DNA from: Planctomycetota bacterium
GTDB lineage: Bacteria > Planctomycetota > UBA1135 > UBA2386
Length of the DNA: 64,000 nt
Assembly (NCBI GenBank): GCA_016716265.1
Contig: JADJWQ010000002.1
Coordinates: 1,263,001-1,327,000, forward strand
Direction: 5' to 3'
How positions within the stretch are numbered: position 1 is the stretch's first letter; each line of letters opens with the position of its first letter. A program made the position numbers and the translations under genes. The notes under the pieces are model-generated. The model had not been told where the DNA came from, did not search any database, and saw nothing but the letters and a program-made list of their open reading frames with translations. Positions 8,739-18,254 of this stretch are shown here, piece by piece.

Positions 8739-9920
8739 ATGCCCGTTCTCCGCGAGAAGCGCTTTCTGCGTGTCAAGCTCGACATGGTCGGCCGGTGCCA
8801 GCTGCGCTGCATCATGTGCCACTTCGCGCACCCCGACTTCGTCGAGAGCCAGACGACGATGGGCAGGGACCTGCTGGAGAAGGTCGGCAACGACCTGTTC
8901 CCGCGCGCCCACGACGTGGTGCTGTCGTCGAGCGCCGAGCCGCTGATGGCCCCCGACCTGCCGCGGGCCTTGGAGCTGTGCCGCGAGCACGGCGTGCCGA
9001 ACTTCCACTTCTCGACGAACGGCATGTCGCTGACGCAGAAGATCGTCGACAAGGTGATCGAGGTGCAGATGCCGCTGCTGACCATCTCGATGGACGGCGG
9101 CGACAAGGAGACGTTCGAGCGGATCCGGACGCCGGCGAAGTGGGAACGGGTCGTCAGCCGGTTCGACCTCGTCAACGAGCGCAAGGCCGCGCTCGGATCG
9201 AAGCTCCCGGCGATGTCGGTCACCGCGGTGCTGATGAAGTCGAACATCCGCACGATGCCCGCACTCGTCCGGCTGTGCGGTGAGAAGGGCGTGAAGTACA
9301 TGAACTTCGTGCACATGGCCGTGCTCGGCGGCATGGGCATGGAGAAGGAGTCGCTGCTCAACGAGCCGCGGCTGTGCAACGAGCTGATGGAGGAGGTGCA
9401 GCGCACCGCCGACTCGCTCGGCATCCAGATCGTGCGTCCGATCCCACTGCCGGAGTCCAACGCGACGATCGACGACTCGCTCGTCCCGGAGTCCGACGAG
9501 GGCGGCGGCAACGCGCTCCTGCCGTCGGAGGACGCGTCGGCCAACGCGATGTCCGTCGACGACTACCTGAACCACAAGAACCGCGAGTTCATGCTGAAGG
9601 CCAGGCAGAAGCGCCACCACCGCCGGCCCTGCTACTTCCCGTGGTACTACATCCACGTGAACCCGGACGGCACGGTGTTCCCCTGCGGGTCGTGGTGGGA
9701 GCACACGGTGTTCGGCGACTTCCGCACGCAGTCCTTCGAGGAGATCTGGACCGGCGAGAAGTTCATGGAGCTGCGCCGTCAGCTCCACCGCCACGAGCTG
9801 CGCCCGACCTGCGCCAACTGCGCGGTGTCCAACATGGGCCGACCCGACGTGAAGGCGTCGTTCGCGCAGCGCGCGAAGTTCCGCGAGCGCGCGCGCCACG
9901 CCGCCGGCGTCAAGCCCTGA
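8739..9920 (+). CDS. Radical SAM protein with SPASM domain
   Basis: A 393-residue radical SAM enzyme. Cys20, Cys24 and Cys27 form the CxxxCxxC motif that binds the [4Fe-4S] cluster and S-adenosylmethionine. A TIM-barrel core follows (SMDGGDKETFERI region), and the C-terminal 80 residues form a SPASM/Twitch region (CYFPWYYIHVNPDGTVFPCG, later CANC) carrying auxiliary Fe-S ligands. Such enzymes modify peptides or proteins, or mature other enzymes; no precursor peptide is seen next to it. ATG 8739 is chosen because the CxxxCxxC motif sits about 20 residues in, as usual; the open frame extends far upstream without a conserved sequence. Substrate unknown. Confidence 0.9.
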   Translation: MPVLREKRFLRVKLDMVGRCQLRCIMCHFAHPDFVESQTTMGRDLLEKVGNDLFPRAHDVVLSSSAEPLMAPDLPRALELCREHGVPNFHFSTNGMSLTQKIVDKVIEVQMPLLTISMDGGDKETFERIRTPAKWERVVSRFDLVNERKAALGSKLPAMSVTAVLMKSNIRTMPALVRLCGEKGVKYMNFVHMAVLGGMGMEKESLLNEPRLCNELMEEVQRTADSLGIQIVRPIPLPESNATIDDSLVPESDEGGGNALLPSEDASANAMSVDDYLNHKNREFMLKARQKRHHRRPCYFPWYYIHVNPDGTVFPCGSWWEHTVFGDFRTQSFEEIWTGEKFMELRRQLHRHELRPTCANCAVSNMGRPDVKASFAQRAKFRERARHAAGVKP

Positions 9921-10653
9921 CCACGCGGGCCGCCCGCGCGGCGCCACGCGCGCGCGGCGCGAGCGCCATCAGCAGGATCGCCCCGACGACGCCGGACACC
10001 GCGCCGGCGCCGAGCGCCGCCGGCGACATCGGCTCCGATGGACCGACGTCCAGCAGCCGCGACAGCGGGCGCGCCTGCGCCGCGATCCAGCCGAGCGCCA
10101 GCACCCACAGCGGAACCTCGACGACGACCGGCACCACGGCGACCAGCACGATCGTGCGGGCGCGGGTGATCGGGCGCAGCGCCAGGCACGCGGCCAGCGT
10201 CGCGCCCGCCAGCCCCGAGCCGCCGAGCAGGTCGCGGTCGACCGGGCCGTCCACCTGCACCTCCACCAGCCCAGCGGCGACGATCGCTGCGATGCAGAAC
10301 ACCGCGAACCGCAGCGAGCCGAACCGCGACTCCAGCCGCCCACCGCACAGCCACAGCGCGAGCGCGTTGGACAGCACGTGCAGCACCCCGCCGTGCAGCA
10401 GCCAGCAGGTGAGCAGCGGCCGGACCAGGCCGACGACGCTCGCCCAGCCGGGCCGAACCTCGTCGCGCTGCAGCTGGAACCACGCGTGCCACCACGCGCT
10501 CGTGTTCAGGCCGAGCTCACGGTGCGTGCGTGCGACCGCCTCGGGCGACGCCGCGACCGCCGCGACGAACACGGCGAGCCACGCGGCGCAGATCAACCAC
10601 ACGACCGGCGTCGGTCGCCGCGGCCCCTGGTCGTCGGCGAACGGGATCAACAT
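9910..10653 (-). CDS. Rhomboid-family membrane protein, probably lacking the catalytic His
   Basis: A 247-residue polytopic membrane protein of the rhomboid family. It has the family's loop motif LLHGGVLHVLSNALALWLC and, later, GGSGLAGA, which places the nucleophile serine in GxSG. Rhomboids cleave within membranes with a Ser-His dyad. The last-helix motif, normally AHxGG, reads here as AALGAGAVSG, so the catalytic His appears replaced by Ala. It may therefore be an inactive pseudo-rhomboid that binds or chaperones membrane proteins. It converges with the radical SAM gene, their 3' ends overlapping by 11 bp. The start ATG is 27 bp past the spoVR stop, so it may be the last gene of the prkA operon. 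Confidence 0.75.
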   Translation of the reverse strand: MLIPFADDQGPRRPTPVVWLICAAWLAVFVAAVAASPEAVARTHRELGLNTSAWWHAWFQLQRDEVRPGWASVVGLVRPLLTCWLLHGGVLHVLSNALALWLCGGRLESRFGSLRFAVFCIAAIVAAGLVEVQVDGPVDRDLLGGSGLAGATLAACLALRPITRARTIVLVAVVPVVVEVPLWVLALGWIAAQARPLSRLLDVGPSEPMSPAALGAGAVSGVVGAILLMALAPRARGAARAARVVRA

Positions 10654-10680
10654 GCGCGCCTCGCACGCTGCACACGCCGC

Positions 10681-12219
10681 TCAGTCGTCGTTCTCCTCCG
10701 GCGCCACGCCCACGACCTCGCTCGCCGGCTGCGAAGCGCTGATCTCCCGCATGGAGGTCTCCTTGCCGTCGTAGGACAGGAGCCGCGGCTGTCCCTCCTC
10801 GCGGGTCTCGAGGTGTACCGGCCGCTTCCACATGCGCTGCACGTAGCGCAGCGTCTGCAGCGCGGCCTCGAACTGCAGGTCGGCGCCCATCCAGTCGTGG
10901 TAGAGGTACAGCTCGCCGCGATTGCCGAAGTTGGCATCCATCACATAGATGATCGGATTGCCGAAGTTCGTCAGCGCGTCGAGCAGGCGCCGCTTGACCT
11001 TCCGCCAGTCGCGGTCGACGACGACGTAGCGGCCGGTGGCCTGGTCGACGCCGTAGACGTACAGCTTCTGCTGCTCGGCGAACTCCTCGTCGATGAAGCA
11101 GTCGATGAACGAGACGTCGTTGTAGACCTTGCGGACCTGGAAGATCTTCTCCCGGCCCTCGTTCGTCGGCCGGTTCCACCGCCGGCGGACGTCCGGATCG
11201 TCGCAGCGCTCGTATTCCGGGCCGAACTTGCCGACGTCCCAGCGATGCTCGATGTGCCGGAACAGCTCGACGCCGAGCTTGTACGGGTTGATCTGGCCGG
11301 GGGCGGTCGCCAATGTGCCGGAGTGGGCATCGGCGTAGTGGATCACCTCCGACGCCTCGACGATGTGCCGCGTCATGATCGTCGAGTGCCAGTACACGGC
11401 CCAGCCCTCGTTCATGATCTTGGTCATCCCCTGCGGCGCGAAGTAGTAGGCCTCGTCGCGCAGCATGTCGAGGACGTCCTGCTGCCACGGCTCGAGCGGC
11501 GCGTGGTCGAGCAGGAAGCGCAGCACATCGCGGATCGGACGTGGAGGGAAGCGCTTCGCCGCCCGCCGCTTCGCCTCGGCCGCCTTGCGCTGGGCAGCGA
11601 GGTAGTCCGGCGGGTTGATGTAGCGGTCCATGTAGTCCTTCGCCTGGATCCGCGGGATCTCGGACTCCGACTCGGACTCCCCCCCGGCCTCCGCCCGCCC
11701 GGGGTCGCGCTTGATGAACGGTGAGTGGATGTCGATCAGATTGTCGAGCGCCTGGACGCGGTCGATGAACCGCTCGACCCGGTCCACACCGAACCGGTCC
11801 ATGTAGCGCCGTATGCGCGAACCGTGGTTGGCCGTGATGTCCATCATCTTCCGCGGCGTCTTCGAGAACCATTCGTTGTTCTTGAAGAAGTCGCAGTGTC
11901 CGTAGACGTGGGCCATCACGAGCTTCTGGTCCGTCAACGAGTTGCTGCGCATCAGGTATGCGTAGCAGGGGTCGTTGTTGATGACGAGCTCGTAGATCTT
12001 CGACAGCCCCCACTGATAGCTCTTGCTGAGCTGCTCGTACTCCATCCCGAAGCGCCAGTGCGGGTAGCGCGTCGGGAAGCCGCCGTAGGCGGCGATCATG
12101 TTCAGCTCGTCGTGGTCGACGAGCTCGAATATCACCTCGTAGAAGTCGAGCCCGTAATTGGCAGCGATCTCGCGGATCTCGTCCCGGTAGTGCGCGAGCT
12201 CCGGTGTCAGCTCACCCAT
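10681..12219 (-). CDS. spoVR: SpoVR family protein
   Basis: A 512-residue cytoplasmic protein of the SpoVR/YcgB family (COG2719). It matches the family along its length, for example LVDHDELNMIAAYGGFP, YAYLMRSNSLTDQKLVMAHV and the AFQ/PQ-rich C-terminal half. The biochemical role is unknown. In Bacillus it affects spore cortex; in non-sporulating bacteria it belongs to the general stress response with PrkA and YeaH. Start ATG at 12219 is 3 bp after the stop of the YeaH-type gene, so the two are in one transcript. No sporulation gene is otherwise present here. Confidence 0.93.
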   Translation of the reverse strand: MGELTPELAHYRDEIREIAANYGLDFYEVIFELVDHDELNMIAAYGGFPTRYPHWRFGMEYEQLSKSYQWGLSKIYELVINNDPCYAYLMRSNSLTDQKLVMAHVYGHCDFFKNNEWFSKTPRKMMDITANHGSRIRRYMDRFGVDRVERFIDRVQALDNLIDIHSPFIKRDPGRAEAGGESESESEIPRIQAKDYMDRYINPPDYLAAQRKAAEAKRRAAKRFPPRPIRDVLRFLLDHAPLEPWQQDVLDMLRDEAYYFAPQGMTKIMNEGWAVYWHSTIMTRHIVEASEVIHYADAHSGTLATAPGQINPYKLGVELFRHIEHRWDVGKFGPEYERCDDPDVRRRWNRPTNEGREKIFQVRKVYNDVSFIDCFIDEEFAEQQKLYVYGVDQATGRYVVVDRDWRKVKRRLLDALTNFGNPIIYVMDANFGNRGELYLYHDWMGADLQFEAALQTLRYVQRMWKRPVHLETREEGQPRLLSYDGKETSMREISASQPASEVVGVAPEENDD

Positions 12220-12222
12220 CGC

Positions 12223-13356
12223 TCAGCGCCCCTTTCCGAGGAAGGTCTTGATCGACGGCAGGATCCCGTCGCGGTCGAGGATGTCGCTGGTCACGAGCTT
12301 CTCTTCCCTCCCCAACGCCTGATCGAGGTCCTTCTTGAACTGCCCGGAGCCGTACGCGGACTTCACCTGTCCATAGCTGAACTGGTTGCTGGCGGGCAGC
12401 AGGTTGCTCCGCAGCAGATCCACACAGCGCTCGGTGTCGCGCGACGACCAGTTGTCGCCGTCGCTGAAATGGAACGGGTAGATGTTCCACTCGCTGGCTG
12501 GATACTTGTCCTCGATCACGCGCAGGCACAGCTCGTACGCGGAGCTGATCTTCGTGCCGCCCGACTCGCGCAGGTGGAAGAACGTGTGCTGGTCGACGAC
12601 GTGCGCGGCCGCGTCGTGCACGATGTACTCGACCTCGAGGTTGCGGTACTGGCTGCGCAGCCAGGTATCGATCCAGAAGGCCTCGATCCGCACGATCTCC
12701 TTCTGCTCGCGTCCCATCGAGCCCGACACGTCCATCATGTAGATGACGACCGCGCTCGCCTGCGGCTCGTCGCGCGTCGACAGGAACCGGTAGCGGTGGT
12801 CCTCCTCGATCGGCACGACGATCGGATTGTGCGGGTCGTAGGTGCCGGCGGAGATCTGCCTCTTCAACGCCTCCTTGAAGGTACGTTTGAAGTGCCGGAG
12901 GCTCTTCGGGCCGGTCCGGCTGATGCCGGTGAAGCGCCCCGCCCGCGTGCGGATCGCCTTCTTGCCGCGCGGCTCGATGTGCGGCAGCTCGAGCTCCTCA
13001 CCGAGGATCGCCGCGAGCTCCTGCAGCGAGACGTCGACCTCCAACGAGTGCTGGCCTTCCTGCTCGCCGGCCTCGCCCTGGCCGGGCTCCTGGCCCGGCA
13101 CCGCCTCGCCGACGTCGCCCTCGCCCTGGCCGACGCCGCCCTTCTGGTTCTTCCCGTACCGGAAGCGCGGCAGCTGGATCTGCGGCAGCGGGATGCTGAC
13201 GTAGCGCTTGCCCTGGCGGCCGATGAGCTCGCCCGACGTCACGTACTTGCGCAGGTCGCGCTTGATCCGGCCGCGGACGATGTCGCGGAACCGGGTGTGG
13301 TCCTGATCGATCTTGCGCAAGCCCCGATCCTCCGTGCGGTCCGCGTCCGGCGCCAC
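12223..13356 (-). CDS. yeaH: YeaH/YhbH family protein (DUF444), von Willebrand A-like
   Basis: A 377-residue member of the DUF444 family. The N-terminus (DQDHTRFRDIVRGRIKRDL) and the segment IPLPQIQLPRFRYG are family hallmarks. A Gly/Gln/Glu-rich linker (about 72-103) precedes a von Willebrand A-like domain with the MIDAS-type DVSGS (209-213). In E. coli yeaG-yeaH act together in nitrogen-starvation and stress adaptation; the molecular function is not established. The start is GTG at 13356, since no ATG occurs until the vWA domain. It sits between prkA and spoVR on the same strand, 32 bp from prkA and 3 bp from spoVR. Confidence 0.93.
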   Translation of the reverse strand: MAPDADRTEDRGLRKIDQDHTRFRDIVRGRIKRDLRKYVTSGELIGRQGKRYVSIPLPQIQLPRFRYGKNQKGGVGQGEGDVGEAVPGQEPGQGEAGEQEGQHSLEVDVSLQELAAILGEELELPHIEPRGKKAIRTRAGRFTGISRTGPKSLRHFKRTFKEALKRQISAGTYDPHNPIVVPIEEDHRYRFLSTRDEPQASAVVIYMMDVSGSMGREQKEIVRIEAFWIDTWLRSQYRNLEVEYIVHDAAAHVVDQHTFFHLRESGGTKISSAYELCLRVIEDKYPASEWNIYPFHFSDGDNWSSRDTERCVDLLRSNLLPASNQFSYGQVKSAYGSGQFKKDLDQALGREEKLVTSDILDRDGILPSIKTFLGKGR

Positions 13357-13388
13357 CGCTCAGCGGCGACGCCCGGCGGCGGCGCGCA

Positions 13389-15422
<2,034 letters not shown>

Positions 15423-15536
15423 GTCGTCTCCCTGCGGATCGGGTGCGCGCCTCCGCGCTCGTCGCGGACCCGCGCCTGCGTGCTGCTCGTCGGGCGGCCC
15501 CCGGCCGCGCGCCGGGTCCGCCCGCTCTCATCGGCA

Positions 15537-15542
15537 GTCTAG
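15537..15542 (-). promoter_or_regulatory. Putative -10 element of the prkA operon at the repeat-array boundary
   Basis: On the minus strand the sequence reads GGGCTAGACTGCC, where TAGACT matches the TAG(A/C)CT element seen before other genes in the window. Any -35 region would lie inside the first 180-bp repeat unit, so the repeat may supply part of the operon's promoter. Inferred from position and sequence only. Confidence 0.35.
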
Positions 15543-16061
15543 CCCGGATGATTCATGAGATCCCGTCGCGAGGTTGCGCAAGTCGCTGGCTGGCGAGGAG
15601 TCGAGTCGGTTCCGCGCGCAGGCGTGTTCGGGCGACACGGCGAGCGCGGGTTCGGCTCGACGACGACGCCAGCCGGTGCCTTGCGTGACCGCAGCAGGGA
15701 GCTCGTGGATCATCCGGGCTCGCCCGGATGATTCATGAGATCCCGTCGCGAGGTTGCGCAAGTCGCTGGCTGGCGAGGAGTCGAGTCGGTTCCGCGCGCA
15801 GGCGTGTTCGGGCGACACGGCGAGCGCGGGTTCGGCTCGACGACAACGCCAGCCGGTGTCTTGCGTGACCGCAGCAGGGAGCTCGTGAATCATCCGGGCT
15901 CGCCCGGATGATTCATGAGATCCCGTCGCGAGGTTGCGCAAGTCGCTGGCTGGCGAGGAGTCGAGTCGGTTCCGCGCGCAGGCGTGTTCGGGCGACACGG
16001 CGAGCGTGGGTTCGGCTCGACGACGACGCCAGCCGGTGCCTTGCGTGACCGCAGCAGGGAG
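15543..16061. repeat. Tandem array of three ~180-bp hairpin-forming repeat units
   Basis: Units begin at 15543, 15723 and 15903 with an exact 180-bp period and differ at only a few positions, all transitions. Each complete unit is bounded by 17-nt inverted arms, CCCGGATGATTCATGAG on the left and CTCGTGAATCATCCGGG on the right, with CTCG between units. Inside unit 2, matching arms nest in order: 15757-15762 with 15860-15865, 15768-15775 with 15847-15854, 15780-15785 with 15836-15841, 15792-15797 with 15824-15829, and 15804-15807 with 15815-15818. The whole unit can therefore fold as one long hairpin. Unit 3 lacks a clean right arm after 16061. Because 180 is a multiple of three, several frames stay open, but no start or ribosome site supports a protein. 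Candidates are a MITE-like element or a structured RNA. Confidence 0.9.
15886..15915. repeat. Perfect inverted repeat at the junction of repeat units 2 and 3
   Basis: Arms TGAATCATCCGGG (15886-15898) and CCCGGATGATTCA (15903-15915) are exact complements around the loop CTCG, extending to about 17 bp with one G-T pair. The unit 1/2 junction is the same except for one G in place of A, which still allows a G-T pair. Confidence 0.9.
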
Positions 16062-16191
16062 AGCGCGGATCGGTCCGGCCGGCCCCGTCGCCTGGGCGGG
16101 AAGCGGCCGCGAGCCGCGCTCGCCGTGGTTTTTGCCGTCCGGCCGCGCCGACGTTTCCGCACCGCGGCAGCGCGGGTAGCCTTCGTGGGCG
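16062..16191. promoter_or_regulatory. Putative promoter of the first M28 peptidase gene (TAGCCT, near-leaderless)
   Basis: The region after the repeat array holds no gene. A TAGCCT box at 16177-16182, in GCGGGTAGCCT, ends 9 bp before the ATG at 16192. Transcription would start within a few bases of the start codon. The -35 region is weak (TTTCCG at 16154-16159). There is no ribosome-binding site. Confidence 0.4.
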
Positions 16192-17229
16192 ATGCGTCGT
16201 CCATCCGTCCTGCTCGCCGCCGTCAGCGCGAGCCTCGTCCTCGGCGCCGCCGTACTCGCCACGCTGTCGGGCTGCGGCGACGCCGCGAGCCTCGGCCCGT
16301 TCGTCGGCGCCAACGCGCACCGGCATGCCACCCGCATCGTCGAGCTCAGTCCGCGTCCGCCCGGGTCCGAGGGCATCCGCAACGTCGCTGACTACATCGA
16401 GCAGCAGCTCGCGGCGATCTCGCCCGACCTGAAGCTGCAACGGCAGAGCTTCTTCCGAGCGGACCTCGACGAGGCGCTCGGCCACAGCCTCGAGTTCCAG
16501 AACCTGTGGGTGGAGATCCCCGGCACGCGCGGCGGTGAGCTGCCACCGATCCTCGCGATCGCCGCGCACTACGACAGCAAGATCACGCACCCCGGCGAGC
16601 AGGACTTCGAGTTCGTCGGCGCGCTCGACTCGGCCGGCTCCTGCGGCGTGCTGATCGAGCTCGCGCGGCTGCTGCAGGCGCAGCCGCCGATCGGCCCCGA
16701 CGTGTGGCTGATCTGGTTCGACGGCGAGGAGTCGATCCCCTGGGAGTGGGATCACGGCAAGTCGCTGATGGGCAGCCGCCACTTCGCGCAGGTGATGAAC
16801 GAGGACGGCGACCGGTTCCCGACTGGGCTGCGCGGCCGCCTGAAGGTGCTCGTGCTGCTCGACCTGCTCGGTGACCCGGAGCTCAAGATCGACAAGGACA
16901 CCGCGTCGAACCCGACGCTCAACGCGATCTTCAAGGACGCCGCGACGCGGCTCGGCCGTGCGGACGTGATGTTCCGCTACGAGTCGCCGATGACGGACGA
17001 TCACATCCCGTTCAAGGAGAAGGGGGTGTCGGTCATCGACCTGATCGACTTCCGCTACCGGCCGGCCGCCGAGCACTCCCCCTCGGAGCCCGCCGAGGTC
17101 GCGCGCTACTTCCCCTGGTGGCACACCGCCGAGGACAACCTGCAGCACCTGTCGGCCGACTCGCTCGAGCTGGTCGGCAACCTCGTGTGGGCCGCGTTGC
17201 CCGACATCGAGAAGGCGTTCTACAAGTGA
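16192..17229 (+). CDS. M28 family zinc peptidase, lipoprotein (glutaminyl cyclase-like)
   Basis: A 345-residue exported enzyme with the lipobox LSGC (Cys28). The M28 fold is clear: the metal ligands are the His of AAHYDSK, the Asp of GALDSAGS, the Glu of WFDGEESI, the Asp of LLDLLGDPE and the His of WWHTAEDN. The combination with FDGEE and the WHTAEDN end resembles glutaminyl-peptide cyclotransferases as much as aminopeptidases. It probably acts on peptide N-termini in the periplasm. Its last codon overlaps the GTG start of a paralogue, so the two form an operon. Confidence 0.85.
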   Translation: MRRPSVLLAAVSASLVLGAAVLATLSGCGDAASLGPFVGANAHRHATRIVELSPRPPGSEGIRNVADYIEQQLAAISPDLKLQRQSFFRADLDEALGHSLEFQNLWVEIPGTRGGELPPILAIAAHYDSKITHPGEQDFEFVGALDSAGSCGVLIELARLLQAQPPIGPDVWLIWFDGEESIPWEWDHGKSLMGSRHFAQVMNEDGDRFPTGLRGRLKVLVLLDLLGDPELKIDKDTASNPTLNAIFKDAATRLGRADVMFRYESPMTDDHIPFKEKGVSVIDLIDFRYRPAAEHSPSEPAEVARYFPWWHTAEDNLQHLSADSLELVGNLVWAALPDIEKAFYK

Positions 17230-18203
17230 GCGTCCGGCGCCTGCCGCTCGCGCTGGCCAGCGCCCCGCTCGTGCTGCTCGGCGCGTGCGCGAGCTCCTGC
17301 CGCGAGCAGCCCGCACCGCAGCCGGCACCGGCGCCGAGCGCAGCGGCGCACGATCTCGGTGCGCGAGCCTACGCGCACGTCGCGACGCTCTGCGACCTCG
17401 GGGCCCGGCACAGCGGCACGACCGGCTGGGAGCGCGCGCTCGATCACATCTTCGCAACGCTGCGCGACGCCGGGTTGTCTCCGGAGCGCGACCGCTGGGT
17501 GGACGCCAACGAGGGGTTGACCTTCGAGAACGTGTCCGTGGTCATCCACGGCGCACGCCCCGAGCGCATCCTGCTCGCGTGCCACCACGACACCAAGGTC
17601 ACCGAGGGACACCCCGAGCCGCTGCACAACTTCCCGTTCGTCGGCGCCAACGACTCCGGCAGCGGGGTCGGTCTGGTGCTGGAGCTCGCGCGCGACCTCG
17701 CGCAGCGGCCGCTCGCCGTCTCGGTCGAGGTCGCGTTCTTCGACGGCGAAGAGAGCATCCCCTTCGACTGGGACGTCGACCGCGCGCTGTTCGGCTCGAA
17801 GCGCTTCGCGACCCGCTATCGGCTGCGCCGCGCGAAGGACCCGGACAGCCCGCCGATCGTCGCGATGGTGCTGCTCGACATGGTCGGCGCGACCGAGCTC
17901 AGCATCGACGAGGAGGAGTACTCGACGCCCGAGCTGCGCGAGCTGGTGCGCACCTCGGCGCGCGCGCTCGGTCACGATGGCGCGTTCTTCGCCAACCGCC
18001 TGCCGGTGCGCGACGACCACGTGCCGTTCCTCGACATCGGGATCCCCGCGGTCGACCTGATCGACATCGCCGACAACCCGCAATGGCACACCGTCGACGA
18101 CGTCCTCGAGAACGTGTCGGCGGCCAGCCTGCAGGTCGTCGGCGAGGTCGTCTGGGACCTGCTCCCGCGCATCGCCGCCCGCTACGCCCCGCGCGCGCGC
18201 TGA
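17226..18203 (+). CDS. M28 family zinc peptidase, lipoprotein, paralogue of the upstream gene
   Basis: A 325-residue lipoprotein starting at a GTG that overlaps the preceding stop (GTGA). The lipobox is LGAC (Cys21). The M28 ligands are again present: CHHDTK, GANDSGSG, FFDGEESIP, LLDMVGATE and the closing QWHTVDDVLEN. It shares order and motifs with the gene before it, so the pair is a tandem duplication that has diverged. Function as for its neighbour: aminopeptidase or glutaminyl cyclase of the cell envelope. Confidence 0.85.
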   Translation: MSVRRLPLALASAPLVLLGACASSCREQPAPQPAPAPSAAAHDLGARAYAHVATLCDLGARHSGTTGWERALDHIFATLRDAGLSPERDRWVDANEGLTFENVSVVIHGARPERILLACHHDTKVTEGHPEPLHNFPFVGANDSGSGVGLVLELARDLAQRPLAVSVEVAFFDGEESIPFDWDVDRALFGSKRFATRYRLRRAKDPDSPPIVAMVLLDMVGATELSIDEEEYSTPELRELVRTSARALGHDGAFFANRLPVRDDHVPFLDIGIPAVDLIDIADNPQWHTVDDVLENVSAASLQVVGEVVWDLLPRIAARYAPRAR

Positions 18204-18222
18204 CCGCCGTGCGCCCCACGGC

Positions 18223-18254
18223 ATGACCGTCACCCCATGACTGTGACCCCATGA
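18223..18254 (+). repeat. Two 14-bp-spaced mini-ORFs (MTVTP-stop) chained by ATGA overlaps before the alpha/beta hydrolase
   Basis: ATG codons at 18223, 18237 and 18251 lie 14 bp apart in a near-tandem repeat (CCCATGACNGT). The first two each encode Met-Thr-Val-Thr-Pro-stop. Each TGA overlaps the next ATG as ATGA, the third ATG being the hydrolase start. Either a simple slippage duplication or a coupling device. Confidence 0.7.

Noticed and set aside
15543..16061. CRISPR array
   Set aside because: The units are 180 bp and near-identical throughout; there are no short repeats separated by unique spacers and no cas genes.
15528..16382. Open frames across the 180-bp repeats encoding a repeated 60-residue protein
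   Set aside because: 180 is a multiple of three, so open frames are expected by chance in several frames. There is no ribosome site, the codon pattern is not conserved, and inverted ends explain the sequence better.
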